64,000 bases of DNA from Selaginella moellendorffii (GCF_000143415.4 NW_003314368.1:392792-456791); one strand, 5' to 3'. Counted from the stretch's first letter, positions 22,086 to 34,683 are shown. A program made the numbers and translations. The notes: generated by a model from the letters alone, not told the origin.

Positions 22086-23547
22086 AGGGCGTGGTGATGG
22101 TTTGGAATATGAGGACACTCATTTTTCAGTGGTCATGGACTCTCAGTGTGGAGACTGGTTTGGGCACACCGCCAAGCGAGGGATGCCTCGGAGTCGTGAT
22201 GCACGGTTAGATTGCTTAATGTGGCTCAGCATATCTAACTTGAACACTTTGGTGCTAGTGGCACCAAGGACGTGGTGAATGAGATGGGGACAGCCAGTCT
22301 CAGTTGCTATGGACCCTTGGCCAGAAGGGCTGGCTTGGGCGCACCGCCAAGTGTGGGGGATGCCCCCGAGGTCGTAGTTAACAAGTTAAAGGTCTAGAAG
22401 ACCTAGTACCTATTGGCAAATCTGTTAAGGTGCCGAGGTGAGATCACTAGGTGATCTTGTGGCTAAATAAGGACAAGGTCCTTGTTTGGGCTAAGGAATA
22501 AGGTTCCTAGTTCAAAGTGTTGATTTGAACTATTGATGATGGTGTGGCTTGGTCAAGGTGACCAAGTGGGAAAAGCCCCTTAGGGAAATGAGCTATGTCA
22601 TTGCGATGGCATAGTGTGTCCAAGGAAAGTAGTCTCTAAAGAGACCCATGGGAGGGTCACAAAGTTGGGCCTTGGATAGAGCCCACAGCAGAAGATGCTA
22701 AAGAGACTTACTAGGGGTGAGCACCCTAGTCTTGGAAAAGCAGAGCCTTTGCTATGGAATCAAAAGAATATCTCAAGGAGGGAGGCAGAGATTCGGTGTT
22801 GCTTGGTGCAACAATCAACGGATAGGAGCAAAAGATGAGTGGCCAAGATAGGGCCGTGGAATCCCTTGGAAGGAATCCAAGTGACAAAGTTAGGCGAGAA
22901 ACAATAATGTATTGGACGCTAACAAATTGCGGGAAAGGAAGTGTGTTTCCAAGGATGGATTCCGAATTGCTCCGATTTGGCGAAAGTGGAAGCTCCAAGG
23001 GAGGGAGCGGTAAGGTAGCCAAATGATGGGGCCATGGACAGCCCTAGCACAAAGTATGATAAATGGAACTTAGTGCCCAAGGTGGCACGAAATAGAAGAG
23101 AGGATGATGGTGCCCTCAAGTAAAGAACTTCCTAGGATGGGAAGTGGAGTTGCACAATAGGTGCAATGCAAGGTGTCGGAAACACCTAGGAAATTGACTC
23201 CAAAAAGTCAAGAGTAAACGTTCCAAAGTGCAAAGGTAAATCAATGGAATCTGTGACTACTCAAGAATGAGTAGTGGAATTGAGTTAGAGAGGGTGTCTC
23301 TAACGGGTTTAGCAAGAACTAAACTAATAAAAAAGAGCAAACCACCCTAGGTGGTCAAGTGAGTCTCTAAGTTGGAGAGACTATCCTCCTTAGAGGATGG
23401 AGAAGGCATGGTGAACCTTCAATGTCAAACCATTGACAAATATTGGCTAGGGGCCAAGGATGGAAATGGTAACACATGCGGGTGTTACTTTATAAAATGG
23501 TTTACCGTTCGATGAGGACATCGAACTTCGTCTATGGGTGGTGGAGT

Positions 23548-25291
23548 TGTGAGACACAAAATCCCTAGGCCCCAAAGTGGAACTGGAAAGGGTGCCACGT
23601 GGTAGTGGCCGAAGTGAAAGCCAAACGAGCGTAACACGTTTGGACTAAAAGCTCTGACTTGAAAGGTCAAGAGCGGGAGTGGAACTCCCAACAAAGTGCT
23701 CGAGGAACAAGCACGAAGCGAGCAATAAGCGAGGCTCCAAAAAGGGACCCAAAAAAGACCAACACATGACACGTGGAAGAGTTTGAGGTGGAGTCTGAGA
23801 TGGAGTCCGAGATGGACCGAGACGGAGTCCGAGGTGGAGTCTGAGGTGGAGTCCGAGATGGACCGAGACGGAGTCCGAGGTGGAGTCCGAGATGGAGTCC
23901 GAGAATGGAGTCTGAGGTGGAGTCCAAAGTGGAGTCCGAGATGGAGTCCAAGGTGGAGTCCGAGATGGACTGAGACGGAGTCCGAGGTGGAGTCCGAGAT
24001 GGAGTCCGAGAATGGAGTCCGAGGTGGAGTCCAAAGTGGAGTCCGAGATGGAGTCTGAGATGGACCGAGGCGGAGTCCAAGATGGAGTCCGAGATGGACC
24101 CGAGATGGAGTCCGAGAAGGACCCGAGATGAAGTCCAAGGTCGAGACCGAGACTGGGACCAAGACCGAGACCGAGACCGGGACCGAGACCGAGACCGAGA
24201 CCGGGACCCAGACCGAGACCGAGCCCGAGTCCGAGTCCGAGTTTGAGTCCGAGTCCGAGTCCGAGTCCGAGTCCGAGTTCGAGTTCGAGTCTGAGAGCGT
24301 GAAAGCCCAAAGCATTCGTCTCCCAGACCCTGGGGGGTTTGGTGAGCTCCAAAAGTATAGTAAGGGGGAGGACTGCAGTGGAGCCAGTTTGGCCAGGAAA
24401 GGCCAGTTTGGCCCAGGAAGGCCAGACCCAGTGTTGGGTGATGAACTGACCACTAGGAAGTCCAAGACTAGAGTGAATACGGACCGACAAGCGGGGTAGC
24501 TTGGTGAAGTGTTCAAGAGCCGGCTCTAGTTCCCCCGGGGGATCGACTGGCCGATGCTCCCAGTCCAAGTGTGGGTGGCACTACCTACTTGGATACTAGG
24601 CGTGGCTCAACGGAACCTCGCTCTAAGCCCATGGCTAGAGCACCTAAAGGCGATAGGTGGGGAGAGTACCCAGGTGGCTCGCGTAAGGCCACGGTGTTCC
24701 GAAATATTGTCCCAAAGGCCCAGACTGTGGAAAGGAAGAGGAGCAGTCCTCTGGAGTAGTGACCAAGGACACAGTCGTGTGGTGAGGAAGTCCCAGAGGA
24801 CTGTGGGACTTAGTGGTCGGGCCTGTGGGCCTCAATCCAGTGGTAGTGTGGGTGAATATGGCCATGGGCAGAAAGGGACTTGGTGGGGATCAGAAAAGAG
24901 ATATTGGGGAAGGCTATTCCCCACGTCTGTGGGCATCCTAAGGATGCTAAGGAGTAGATCTGGAATGATCACTCATGGACGGATGGTCTAGTCCTTGAGA
25001 GACGGGATTGTGATGCAGGTGGTGTTAGACCATCGATATGACCAAGGTAAAGGGGCATGGCCTTAGCGTAACGGGCTAGTATGTCGGTGGTACCTTGGGG
25101 TGTCGGTCTTGGGACCGGACACGTGGAGCACTTGGACTAAGAGCAAGGGATGATGGGCATGGATGCCATTCTCGGGGCTAGCAAGTCCCAAGTCTTGAAT
25201 TGGACTTAAGGAGGTTGTGAGTGAGACTCCTCCAAGTGGTCGAAGGTGTGGTTAAGTGATTAAAGTAGAATGGAAAAATTAGTCGCTTACA
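23548..25291 (+). repeat. 3' LTR of the LARD element
   Basis: This 1744-bp copy is near identical to the 5' LTR apart from rearrangements in its GA-rich minisatellite (about 23780-24295). It is preceded by the purine-rich tract and followed directly by the GCTAA duplication. Confidence 0.9.
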
Positions 25292-25296
25292 GCTAA

Positions 25297-26749
25297 TTAG
25301 CATGGGTTAGCTAGGTCAACCAGGCGTAGGACACTATGCCCGACTCCCTGCGGGGATGTCGAATCCGTAGACATATTCTACGGAGGTTGGGTTTGAGTCC
25401 CAACCTCCTAGTAAAGCAAGGTTGGGTTCAAGTCCCGACCCCATACTAGGGCGTGGTGAGGTGAGGGGTATAGGGACACCTATATTCCGTTGTCATGGGC
25501 TTTTGGTCAGGGAGGCTAACTTAGGCACACCGCTAAGTGGGGGGATGCCTCCGAAGACATGGTCAACAAGTCGTAGGATAAAAAGAGACATTCGATATGG
25601 GCATCGAACTTCTTCTATGGGTGGTGGAGTTGTAAGGAACCAACTTCTCAAGGTGTCGTAGGCTAAAGGATCCCCGAAAGCATGACCGAAATGACAAAGA
25701 GTTTATTCGATGGGACCGAGTCCAAGACCGACTTTGAGACTGAGTTCGAGATAGAGTCCAGGATCGAGCCTGAGGCCGAATCGGAGACCTAGTTCGAGAC
25801 CGAGTTTGAGACCGAGTTTGAGATAGAGTCCGAGATCTGAATCAGATCTGAGACCAAGTCCGAGGTCGAGTTCAAAGTCGAGTCCGAGATCGGGTCCGAA
25901 ATCGAGTCCGAGATCAAGCCCGAGACCGAGTCCGAATACTAATCAGGTTAAGGGGTGAAAGCCCAAAGCGTGCGTCTCCCGGGGGGGGGGGGGGCTACAG
26001 GGGGTTCCAAAAGTATAGCAGGGATAGTGAGGGATAGTGAGGGATAGTGAGGTCCAAGAGCCAGTCTTGAAGGAACTCTCTAGTGGTGCTTCCAAACTGA
26101 CTTGAGGTTGAGACTGGGGCTGAGAGGCCTTGGGTGGGAGTGAGCATGGGCTTGGGTGGTGCCGGAGGGGCCACCCGGGGAAGTGCTCAAGAGCAACTCC
26201 CACTCCCGAAAGGGAAACCGATTGCAATACTCCCGGCTCTCGTGAAGTGGTGCCCCACTTGAGTACTTTGTGGCTCATTAGTCCTCGCCCTTCCTAGGGG
26301 CTTGGGCCTTCCCTTTGAGATGGAAGTGGAGGGGTAGAGGTACCCATACCGGGCCGTTAGGCCACAGTGTTTTGCCCCAGTGTCCCGAAGCAAGTGTTGC
26401 ACCCAAGGCTTGGGATTTAGAGAGTCCCATGATCAAGCTTTGTTGTACCAAGGGCTGTTAGGAACCTAGAGGCTTGGTGTGCTTGGCTGCTTGTGCTTGC
26501 GGGGAGTGTAGCCGAACCTTAAGCTCAGTCTAACCCGGGGAGGGGGATTGGGAGAGATTTGAGAATCCGTGGATGGATGGCTAACACTCCGTTGCTCGTG
26601 CAGTGAGTAGTTGAAACCAAGTAAGACCAAGTAGGAGCTGGTACAATAGGCGGGAACCTTGGCTAGGGAACTTAGCAAAAGCCAAGGCAGTGTTGGTCGG
26701 ATAGACGAGGTAAGCTGGCAAATTGGAAAGGAAAAATTTGTGGTTTACA
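25297..26749 (+). mobile_element. 3' untranslated region, PPT and 3' LTR of the interrupted chromovirus
   Basis: This is the continuation of the element at 15843-17732. The region up to 25630 ends in CTATGGGTGGTGGAGT, the same tract as in the LARD. The 3' LTR (25631-26749, 1119 bp) starts TGTAAGGAACCAACTTC and ends AAATTTGTGGTTTACA. It contains GA-rich repeats of its own (about 25715-25940), the shared block GGTGAAAGCCCAAAGCGT, a G-run of about 14 near 25981 and three repeats of AGGGATAGTG. Its last 280 bp match the minus-strand LTR at 35661 on. Confidence 0.85.
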
Positions 26750-29700
26750 GCTAGCCCATCTTACATAAGTTTCAACTTACAATCTCAAAAGATACTCACC
26801 AAATTACATCACCAACTCAGATGGCCTTTGACAAAAATGATGCAATTACTGAAAGGCATCATCACAATTATTGGCATGTCTAAATATGCATTTAAGGATG
26901 TCTGGGAGAATACTCCAATCCTTACTAGTGGCTGCCCTCAAACCATTGTACCACTGCAATGCCATCCTTTAGAGACATATTAGTAACTCATATAAATGTC
27001 AAATATCATCCCAAGAATAATATGTGGCAATCACCATGAAATGATCAAACCAATAGTATACATCATCCTTAGGATTCCCATGAAAGAACTTTGGCCGAAT
27101 ACGAGGATTAACACTAAGAGCTAGAGAAGCTGTACCATGTGTGAATGCTACCATCAATTGAGTTTGGTTGTTCAACTACAATCATATAACATTAAGCAAT
27201 TACACCAATTATTGCTTCAGAGTCAAAGGAGGAAGAGATTGTTGCTCTACCATGAAGATGAATGAAAAGGAAAAAATAAAAGAAAAGAAATAAAAAAAGT
27301 TAGAAGGAAAGGGAGATTTAGATAATGCAAAGTTAGATCTAAACCAAAATCCTAAATCCAAGCACTCCTCAGAGACAATCAAAGGTGCCCCTCACTTCCA
27401 CCAATGTGATTGTATAGAATATGGGAAGGGAGTATAGAAAATGTGCATATAAATTGAAACCAATTCAATGGCTACCAAAATCCCACTATATTAATATTAA
27501 TATATAGCATTGTAGTTGTACATTTGGACCTTACACTACTAAAATATGTTTATTTATATAAAATGCAAAAAGATATTAAAATATAAAACAAAAAATCCAC
27601 TATAAACCTTAAGTTTTTAAATTACATTTTTAAGTTTATAATATTTACATTAAATTACAATTAAAATTTGAACTCAGCTTGTGAGCTCAAGAGTGGTCAA
27701 AAGACCTAGGTTCCTCAACATATTACTAATATATATAATAGTGTTTGACAATGCTCTATTCAAGATGTTGGAAGTGATTGTTTTATACTTAATACTAGAC
27801 AAGTGGCAATCTCTAAAATATTGTATTCATTTTACATATTATTACATATTATAAAAAAAGGATATAGTAGTTCTTTATATTCCAATAGTGAAGTTAAATC
27901 AAGCACTAATTTGGATAGATCCATCTTTGGCTCTCTTGATTGTTAATTGTAACTATGCACTGTTAGATTTTTGGTCTTTCAAAACAATTCTCTCAACAAG
28001 CACCTCTTATGCTATTAAAGTCTTTTTTCAGAGGATTTTATTATTTTTAAATGTTTCCTTTCAGCAACCAAAAGTTTTGAAGCTATCAATGAGAGGGAAA
28101 TATATATGTAAATGTTGTATGGTTTGTTGTTTGGATAAAAGCAAAACATCTAGAAGAAAACATATATTACTGATTAGAAGAGGATGATTCGATGATTTTG
28201 TATGGTGAACTTCAAAAATTAAAATAGTAAACATCATAACATTCAAGAAATAAAGCGACATATAAATGTTTTTAGAGTTAACTCTGAGGTAGATCTAAAT
28301 AGATTTGATCTTTTACATGACACTTCAATTGATGGGATGCATACTTTGCTTTAAAAAACAAAAATATCTCAACATGAAGCTAAAATGCTAGAACACATAG
28401 TGTTATAGTAGTAAATGGACGAAGTTGCAATTACAAGTATAATACTATATTTTACATGATGTTACTATAAATCACAGCTATATAGATTTAAAAACCTATA
28501 ATTTAAACAGTTAAAACAGCATAGAAAATATAATCCCCACTATTAGAAATATGTATAGATCCACTCCAAGTGCTGTGGTGACAGGATCTTGCAATAGAGC
28601 TGCAAACATGTGCAATAAAATGGAAGTTAGCATTGGGCAGATAAATCCATGCATTTGTATGTAATAGCAATCTCATAGCACACAACACTTGGAAAGTGTG
28701 ACAGCTTGTGACCATACCCTATAGAATATGCTTAGAATATTCCTCATCACCTAGATTGCAATACCTTCTATACACAAACATCAATCAACACACTTTGATT
28801 CATTCTTTGGAATTGTGTCTAGCTCTTGCTTGTAAAGGAGCTGTCATTGCTACCAATGTCAATGTAGCTGGCAATCAAATACATCCATTCTACCAAATTC
28901 ACCTCTAGTATTTTGTCAAAGAAATCCTATGCCTCCAATTTTTGCCCCCATCAGGCAAATGCCAGTAGCATTGTTGTCCAGATCAAAAGATTATGATGTT
29001 CCAAGAGACTATGTTTTATAGTGGCATCAAATCAAACATTCCCTTGTTGATTAAAGATGTGGCATAGCCCGTGATCATGGCATTCCAGGATAACACACTC
29101 TTCATAGGAATTGAATAAAACATTGCCTTTGCTTGGATTGGGTGTAGGCTGCCACCATTATGGTCTAGGAAACAGGGTTTTGATCAATCTTGCACTTTGA
29201 GTAAGTAAATGCTGCAATTAAAACGTTCCACACTAGATTTTTTCAAATGCAGCCTTGGGACTCACATTTCTGGCACACATAAAGTGACTTCTTAACTTGC
29301 TCACCCTGCAAAAGGATTGAGAGAAATGGCAGCACAAAGTTAGGTTTTAGGTGATTTGATCTATGGAATTTGGAATAAGAATTCTTGTGGGATATGGGTG
29401 CCACTTTTACCACAATTTTGCCACTGTCAGCCTCATCTTCCTCATCAGTGTTTCACAATTAATTTTTTTTGTATAACTCTCTACTCAAATTATAAATTAA
29501 AGAAACTCACGGCTATAAAACACAAATTCCTAAGTTGCAAAATGGAGGTTAATGTGTGCTATATGGTATTGGTTGAAATGGAAATCTAATAATTGTAATA
29601 TAATTTCAAATAAAACTTTTAAAATTCCAATAATTGTAATATACTTTCAACTAAAACTTTTATTTTAAAAGTCAAGAGTGAGAGTGGGACTCTCAAATAA

Positions 29701-30816
29701 GTAATTGTGGAATAAGTATATGGATAAAAGAATGATTAATAGATAGAAAGTATTATGATAACAAAACTAAAATCTTAAAACATAAAGTCTTAAAGTGGAA
29801 GTTTCTATCAGTTTATTTTATAGAAGTTTCAACATAGTTACTTTTAAATATTTATATTATTTCAATTTTTAGGATTTATATGTTTTATTAAAAACATAAA
29901 TTTTAAAAAAATTATCATACATTAGTATTGATTTTGTGCAAAATATTTTTGAAATTTTTTAAAATGATAGTAATTCCCTAAATTTCTTTAGCAAGTAGAG
30001 AAGATAATGAGTTAATTTAAAATAATTATTATGTAGCAATTTTATAAAAATATTTTTATGTGTACTATATAATAGCAAATATTCTATACCGAAAGTAGAA
30101 TAAAATATTACAATTATAAATAAATATAATTTAAAACTAAACACATATTCATAAATTTCTAACATGAATAAGTTATAAGGTTTTACCACTTCTCACTAGC
30201 ATTATGTTAATGCAAAACCTTAAATACCTATTATTTAAACTTTGTATAATGGTTTTATTTTGTGATTAAAATTTATTGTTTTTATTATTTTTGGTTTTAA
30301 TTGGATTTATGTAATTAATTTTGTTCTATTTAAAATTATACTTTTGATAAATCAGTCATAGTTTTTATTTATATAATATTCTTGTTACTACTGAATTTAT
30401 TTACTATTACTATTAATTTTATTATCTGTATGATTCTTATTATTTTAGTTATTAATTTTTATTTTATATTTTATATTTAAATTTGATAAATTTACTTATA
30501 TACACCCGGTTACATTTTTTGTGGATTTATTTAAAACTCTAAACACCACATGTGTTGCATTTTGTGTTGATATATCACTCTAAGCAAGACTTATTAAGTG
30601 GATAAATTACATGGTGCCAAAACTCCATCAAAGGTTTGCTCTATATTGATCCCCATAACTATAAATATTGCATTTGCAAAAACATTTATCTTTTTATATT
30701 CTTTAGCCCCTTAATTGCATATGGTTATAAAGAAGAACAAGAAAGTCAACAAGAAATGTTGAAACCAAAGAGTGTTACTACAAAAAATGGCTTGAGACTA
30801 TTAAACATTAATAGAA
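26750..30816. other. 4.1-kb AT-rich stretch without recognisable genes
   Basis: The sequence becomes very AT-rich, in places mostly A and T around 29600-30540. Short frames exist but none resembles a known family, and no LTR, TIR or RNA gene is evident. It is probably old decayed transposon sequence. Low-complexity runs such as ATATTAATATTAATATATAG lie near 27490. Confidence 0.5.
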
Positions 30817-31237
30817 ATCTATCACAATAAGGAGGAGTTGCTGAACTTTTTGGGCCGCCAGATCCAGCTAATCGCAGGCGTCTAATGGGGAGCTAACTGT
30901 AAAGGGGTTATTTCTTTAACCACATGTTAGCGAACAATCGCACTAATGCTAGATCTTCCTCACGGCCTTGGGCTGTTGCTATTGCTCGAGCGATCTTGAT
31001 GCCCAAACGACAGATGCAGTCATGGTTAACACATTTGCATGCAACATGTGTCGCCGCGCCTCTTGCCCCATGCAGTTGGGTTGCCTCCCATTGGCCAGGA
31101 GCAAACATTAGTGTGATTATTTGCTAACACGTGGTTAAAGAAATAACCCCTTTACAGTTAGCCCCCCATCAAACGGCTGCAATTAGCTGGATCTAGCGGC
31201 CTAGAAAGTTCAGCAACTCCTCTTTATTGTGATAGAT
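30817..31237. mobile_element. MITE-like foldback element with about 125-bp terminal inverted repeats
   Basis: The left arm starts ATCTATCACAATAAGGAGG and the right arm ends CTCTTTATTGTGATAGAT. The arms match over about 125 bp, including GGGGTTATTTCTTTAACCAC and its complement, around an interior of about 170 bp. Total length is 421 bp with no coding. I found no convincing target duplication. Long arms and small size suggest a Mutator-type or foldback MITE. Confidence 0.7.
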
Positions 31238-31516
31238 GGCTGGGAGCAAGTGACTGGAGCAAGATCAATCATCCTCCTAGCAGTGGAGTGAGGTGTCACA
31301 GCATCTGGATGTGCCGCTCGACTAGAACTTAGTGTTCATTGGCCATGGCAATAGGATCTTCGACATGGAGATGTTTAAGATCTTCGGGCAGATGCTGGAT
31401 TTCATGATAGTGTGCCAGTTTGGAAGAGTTCTAGATGTGGTGACTAGGTATCTTTCTCTCTTTTTCTTTTTATCCATTTTGGTGATGAATGGAAGGGCAT
31501 TTTGTGCTAGTTGGTG

Positions 31517-31705
31517 TCACATGCAAAAGTGTTGACTGCCAAGGCTGTGGCATCCAGGGCAACAACACTCAGGTATGGAGAGGATTTGGAGAGTGTGCTG
31601 AGCGTGGAGGATGTTGCCAATGTGGCCGTGTTCTTGGCTAGTGAGGACCCATGGTTCGTGAGCGGGCTGATGCTGGATAGAGCAAGCACTGTGATAGACA
31701 AGTGA
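31517..31705 (+). pseudogene. Fragment of a short-chain dehydrogenase/reductase gene (C-terminal exon)
   Basis: The frame includes SVEDVANVAVFLASEDPWFV followed by SGLMLDRASTVID and a stop. This is the C-terminal signature of plant short-chain dehydrogenases (EDVA-A-LFLASDE---VSG---VDGG), but the terminal glycines are replaced. No Rossmann-fold N-terminus or catalytic YxxxK is found upstream, so this is a gene remnant. Confidence 0.5.
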
Positions 31706-31734
31706 TCGGGATGATGCTTGCTGCCACTGCTTCA

Positions 31735-31980
31735 AGCTAGAAAAAGGAAGATTGATTTAGTACTAAACCATCTATCCCACGATTTGGATTTGAAGAGGTT
31801 GCAATCAAACGCAGTGATTCCAAAGTGTTGACAACAAGTTGGCACCAAGAAATCCTTTGTGCCAATTTTTTCAAAAGGGTTCTCTAGCTTGGCCAGATTT
31901 GATGGCCACTTCCCAAACATGATGTCCTGGCACAACGATTCATCTAGTCCCTGCTGCAACACTTCTTTCCTCTCCTGCAA
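31735..31980 (-). pseudogene. Fragment of a plant alpha/beta-hydrolase gene
   Basis: The minus frame reads QERKEVLQQGLDESLCQDIM, then FGKWPSNLAKLENPF. It resembles the -RQQG-ESLHRD-M--FG-WEFDP-DL-NPF segment of a plant alpha/beta-hydrolase family, as I recall it. Only about 60 residues are recognisable and the surrounding exons are absent. It could be part of a captured gene fragment together with the nearby dehydrogenase piece. Confidence 0.35.
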
Positions 31981-32097
31981 AGAGGAAACTTAAGGAGGAG
32001 AGATTGACAAACTTGGGTAGTTTTGCCCTTTGGCACAATTTCATTTGAAGTGGTGCTTTTTAGGCAAGAAGAAATGCGAGAGGAAGAAAGAAGCTAT

Positions 32098-32372
32098 GGC
32101 GACTTAGCAGCAGCAGCAGCAGCAGCCTCCTAGCTACAATCAAGCTCAATCATGCGGCAGCAGCAATTTGTATGTGTTGTATCCCAAGGGGAGGCCGCAG
32201 TGATGGGCACACTGGCAAACCCTAGCGCTCATCCAGGTAATCAGCAAGCAGCCATGTCCCAGCGCCCTGAATTGAAGGGAAGGGATTTGATAAGCTTGGA
32301 GTGGCGGGAAGCTATGTCTCACCACAGGTCGGCAAAGGAAGAGATCCCAATAGAGCCGGTGGTGGTGCTGTA
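32098..32372 (+). pseudogene. Broken gene fragment with Gln-rich start, family unknown
   Basis: ATGGCGACT is followed directly by a stop and then a CAG run (six or seven Gln) and PPSYNQAQSCGSSNLYVLYP. A shift of frame then gives a second block, RPELKGRDLISLEWREAMSH. The two blocks look like a protein-coding exon that has suffered a nonsense mutation and a frameshift. I do not recognise the family. Confidence 0.3.
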
Positions 32373-32399
32373 AGTCCCTACATCTAGAGAGCATCCATC

Positions 32400-32819
32400 C
32401 CATCCACTCTAGGAAAGAGTAACCATAGTTTTGGATTGTGTCTATTTAGCAAATAAGGCACTCATGTGGCATTGCTTGGGTGCTTGAGATAATTCACTCC
32501 AATTGGGAATAGGTATCATACTTCTTTTTTGTGGAAGAAAAAAAATCTCACCAAGAGTTTTTCTTTTGTTATCCAATAGGAAAAGAAGAACAAATGCGTA
32601 ACACAATGATGGCATTAGTTTTAATACTAAATTTACCTTTGCTAACTGTGCAGCTTTTGTTGGGCAAATACTAATGTGAAAATAGTTAGGTTTTAATTGT
32701 AATACATTGTGTGATTCTGGACTGTGGTATTGTTGCTGGAAACAAGAATGGTAAATCATTGCAACTGACTGGGACTATTTCGAGAAGAATTGGGATTTAA
32801 GGCCAGAATGCCTTAAACC
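32400..32819. other. Spacer between gene fragments and the minus-strand chromovirus
   Basis: No feature could be supported here. The right limit is where reverse-transcriptase/RNase H homology of the minus-strand element begins. Confidence 0.4.
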
Positions 32820-33068
32820 CTAGGTTGGCCTACCTTCCTTCCTCAACTTCCCTTTGAGGTGGACAAATGCCGCCTCGCATTCTGCTGTCCATACCATCTT
32901 CCCTTTTCTCGTTTGGTCCATTAAGAGCAGGGCTACTCTCGAATAGTGTCTGATAAACTTTCGGTAGTAGTTGCATAGCCCCAAGAACGCCCTCAACTTA
33001 TGTATATTCGATAGTCGCTCCCATTCTTGGATCGCTTGGACCTTCTCTGGGTCCACCTTGAGCCCATC

Positions 33069-33902
33069 CTAGCCCACCACATGCCCGAGAAACTTTACCT
33101 CTTGTTGAGCAAAGTCACATTTGCTCTCTTTATCATACAGTTTGTGTTCCCTTAGTTTCTTAAACACTTTCGTCAAGTGTTCGGCATGCTCCTCTAACGT
33201 CTTGCTATAGATCAGGATGTTGTCGATATAGACGACCACGAAGTGATCCAGATAGGGTACAAAGATATGGTTCATCAATGCCGAAAATGTTGCTGGCGCA
33301 TTGCATAGCCCGAAGGGCATCACCAGAAACTCAAAGCTCCCATACCTTGTTCGACAGGTTGTCTTCTCGACATCTTCCTCTACTACCCTGATCTGGTAGT
33401 ATCCTAACCTTAGGTCAATCCTCGAGAAGTATTTTGCCTTTCCCAACCTATTGAACAAGTCCTCAATTCTTGGCAAAGGGTACTTGTTCTTCTTTGTATA
33501 CTTGTTCAGCAATCGGTAGTCTATGCACATGCGCATAGATCCATCTTTCTTTTTCACAAATAACACCGGCGCCCTAAACAGCAACTTGCTTAACCTAACA
33601 TACCCTTTGTCCACCAACTCCTCTAGTTGGTGCTTGAGCTCTTCGAGTTCTTTTTCGTTCAAACGATAAGGGGGATGGACCACTGCCTCAACACCCTCGA
33701 CCAGCTCAATCTTATGTTCTATTGGTCGTGCGGGGGGCAACCCCGCTGGTAGCTCCTCCGGCATGGTATCCTGGAATTGTTCTAACACCTGCTGGATCAC
33801 TAAAGGTACTTCTTCCGTTCCTGTCTTTTTGTCACTGTTCACTGAGAATAAGCACAAAAATGCTGCCTTAGTTCCTTTAGTGAGTTGTCCTCTCGTGGAC
33901 AC
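33069..33902 (-). pseudogene. Reverse transcriptase domain of the minus-strand chromovirus
   Basis: An open frame of 277 residues contains the RT fingers and palm: [20 protein letters not shown], then [44 protein letters not shown], and [18 protein letters not shown]. The second aspartate of the active-site YxDD is Asn, which should abolish polymerisation. A stop follows LGHVVG, and the tail of RT plus the RNase H start continues at 32820-33056 (DPEKVQAIQEWERLSNIHKL). Confidence 0.8.
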
Positions 33903-34683
33903 CAGGTTTAAGTAGGAATCTTTGGCCTTGCTTTGCCCTACCTTTAGATCCTAAGCCTCCACCCTAGATCTTCTTCCTTGGGTATTCACTAGTACCACAA
34001 GGTTCTTACCTTATCCATGCAAAGCTATCATGAACCGATTGAACGAATCCATTCCGAAAATCACGTCAAATCCCGCCATGTCCAACACAGTGAAATCCAT
34101 GTCTACTTTCTAAGTCCCTACTTCGACTCTCGCTTGTCGAAGTACCTCATCGGTGCTTTGGCTACCTTGAACAAACTCTATAGTCCTTGGTTCGCCTAGC
34201 CACTGCACCATTAGTCTAGCTTGCCAAACTATATCTGCAGTCACAAAATTATTTGAAGCACCCGTGTCAATAAGGATCTAAACAAAGCTACCTCCGAGCT
34301 TCCCTCAAAGGGCTAGTAGATGTCACAAACGACTCTCTACCAAAGTTGTTCAAGTAATGAGTAACTTTGAGCTAGAGACTGGATCACATATCTCCGTTTG
34401 GATTTCACCCGACTTAATGGCCATATTGGCTCTGGCCTTCTTCGGGTAGGGACATTCCCTTGAAAAGTGTCCTGCTTCACCGTAGTTGTAATATACATTG
34501 TTTCCCACGCTGCTATATGACTTGACCTTTTTATCCATGGGTTTGTCTCATTTTGCTTGACTCCCTTACATACTTGCTCGCTGGCCACCGGATTTGCCTT
34601 TCTGGAACCCCGAGGACTCATTCTTAGAGAAACTCTTCTTGAATTTCCCTTTGCTATACGTTCCCCTTGGTTTGGCCCCTTTG

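Larger units (their letters stand above)
19493..23547 (+). other. Internal domain of the LARD, non-coding
   Basis: These 4055 bp lack any recognisable retroelement protein. The segment at about 21965-22390 is homologous to the 3' untranslated region of the chromovirus at 25310-25570. It holds tandem T-arm-like hairpins (see 22024-22085) and an internal partial duplication around the words CACACCGCCAAGCGAGGGATG and GCACCGCCAAGTGTGGGGGA. The rest is unlike anything else in the window. Confidence 0.7.
17733..25291 (+). mobile_element. Complete non-autonomous LTR retrotransposon (LARD type), 7.56 kb, TSD GCTAA
   Basis: Two direct LTRs (17733-19492 and 23548-25291) start TGTGAGACACAAAATCCC and end TTAGTCGCTTACA. 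A perfect 5-bp target duplication GCTAA flanks the element at 17728-17732 and 25292-25296. The primer-binding site TGGTATCGGAGC at 19496 matches the 3' end of initiator tRNA-Met with one mismatch or so. The purine-rich tract GGGTGGTGGAGT ends at 23547. The 4.06-kb interior has no gag, protease, reverse transcriptase or integrase in any frame, so the element depends on another for movement. The two LTRs differ at few positions outside the minisatellite (one in the last 52 bp), which points to a fairly recent insertion. Confidence 0.9.
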
